A program made the position numbers and the translations under genes. DNA of 64,000 nucleotides from assembly GCA_964035545.1 (NCBI GenBank), contig OZ037773.1, forward strand, positions 6,763,251 to 6,827,250, in the 5' to 3' direction. Shown piece after piece: positions 62,960 to 64,000 of this stretch (within the stretch, counting starts at the first letter, position 1; the number at the start of each line of letters is the position of its first letter). This DNA comes from Bugula neritina. Its lineage: Eukaryota; Bryozoa; Gymnolaemata; Cheilostomatida; Bugulidae. The notes under the pieces are model-generated. The model was not told the origin of the DNA. It did no database searches and saw only the letters and a program-made list of their open reading frames with translations.

Positions 62960-64000
62960 ATGAGTTTCTTTAGAAGACTATTCTCTAGAAGAAGTTCTGA
63001 AGCTGCTCCTGGTGAAAGTGCCAGCGCAACTATTGAAAAGTTTGTTTTAATTTCATATTAAATAAAACTTTGTATTATTTTATATACAAAAATACTCATA
63101 TATCTTATAGTTAACTCTAGATTCTGTTGCACAGTAGTGCAGTTTGAATTGAATCCTAGCAATAATTCAAGCAATCTGTTTATTCAGAAGAATGCTTGAG
63201 AATTATTGGCAATAAAATTGTAATATATGGCGTAGTAGAAGTAAAATAAACAAACATTTCAGAAAGCACACATGCAGAATAATGAACTTTATTTAGGATC
63301 GGTACTTAACATCTTATCACGTAGAACTGTCTTGCAAAATGTGTAGTATTTGTGATTTACAATTACAGCTTTAAAAATAAAATAATAAAAAGCTAATAGC
63401 CCTCTACTTTAAAAGTTGTCTACTCTTAACTGAAGCCTATGTAAACCAAGGAATTTTCGCAACTACATGTCAATGATGATCGTTATGCTCAACATTTTTT
63501 CCTATAATTTGCTATTACTATGTATACTTATGATGCATGCTTATGATGTACACTCAATGTGTTTCAGACTGACGTTTGGAGTTCCAGTTAAACGAGCTTT
63601 TAGGAATAATGAGATTCCAGTAATGCTTCTGGTATGTTATCTGCTCCTGTAAATTGATAAATAACATGGGACATAATCTTAATCTGTAGTCCAATAGATA
63701 TACTTACTATAAAGTGACACACTTGTCTGTTTAGCTTCTTTAAGTTTACCATTTCAAATTATTTTGTAGAATATCTTTATGCACATCGCAGCAGTTGGTA
63801 TTTCCCAAACCGGGGTTTTCCGGCAACCAGGTAGTGCTGGGGAAGTACGCAAGATGTCAGAATTGTTGTCTACAGGAAAAGAAGTTGATCTCCACAGCGT
63901 GTCCATTCACGCATTATGTTCAGTTGTCAAGGTAACTGATTAATTCCAAATTTCTGATTTTATAACTTCTTATTTTACTTCAGATGGTTTGAAAAATGAG
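62960..64000 (+). CDS. RhoGAP-domain protein, N-terminal part (runs off the window)
   Basis: Stimulates GTP hydrolysis by a Rho-family GTPase at the membrane or cytoskeleton. Three coding exons are visible: 62960-63039, 63568-63631 and 63770-63931, with consistent phases and a donor (gtaact) after 63931. A short basic N-terminus (MSFFRRLFSRRSSEAAPGE) leads at once into the RhoGAP fold: LTFGVPVKRAF at 28-38, then GVFRQPGS, where R66 is the catalytic arginine finger, then EVDLHSVSIHALCSVVK. The spacing between FGVP and the finger is normal for the family. The EVDL..SIHAL pattern reminds me of the ARHGAP20/TAGAP group, but the C-terminal part needed to assign it is missing. Confidence 0.88.

Overview
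The window is nuclear DNA from an animal. Five protein-coding genes can be assembled from GT-AG exons whose reading phases agree at every internal junction modelled, and there is one eukaryotic initiator tRNA gene. The sequence is AT-rich, introns are mostly 0.1-2 kb, and the proteins are clearly homologous to, but well diverged from, their vertebrate counterparts. An invertebrate fits best and a lophotrochozoan is my guess, but I cannot fix the phylum from the sequence. All family assignments come from reading the translations and comparing them with remembered family members; no database search was run.

Layout, left to right: (1) a plus-strand retinal-binding opsin (8 coding exons, 2103-11785, 379 aa); (2) a tRNA-iMet(CAT) gene with its pol III terminator (14298-14378); (3) a plus-strand Dispatched gene (exons from 18313, perhaps from 16575, to 24022); (4) tail-to-tail with it, a minus-strand TTLL5-type tubulin polyglutamylase of 31 coding exons and 1653 codons (49833 down to 26572); (5) head-to-head with TTLL5 across about 2 kb, a plus-strand INTS7 gene (18 coding exons, 51824-61259, 913 aa); (6) the first three coding exons of a RhoGAP-domain protein (62960 onward), which runs off the end of the window.

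The genes do not form a pathway. Opsin is a light-sensing GPCR, Dispatched releases lipid-modified Hedgehog, TTLL5 glutamylates microtubules, INTS7 belongs to the Integrator RNA-processing complex, and the last gene regulates Rho GTPases. TTLL5 and INTS7 share an intergenic region that probably holds both promoters.

The most striking non-genic pattern is where the minisatellites sit. At least nine tandem arrays lie directly against splice sites of these genes, and several repeat the splice-junction sequence itself. Two arrays in different genes (Dispatched, 17685-18312; INTS7, 56975-57815) are both made of 20-22 bp units carrying TGTAG/GTA and both end exactly where an exon begins with GTA. 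TTLL5 shows donor-side versions at 34998 and 39233. I regard this as the main observation worth following. Also present are short foldback elements and a family of tRNA-derived repeats. I found no CRISPR array, no autonomous transposon and no viral remnant.
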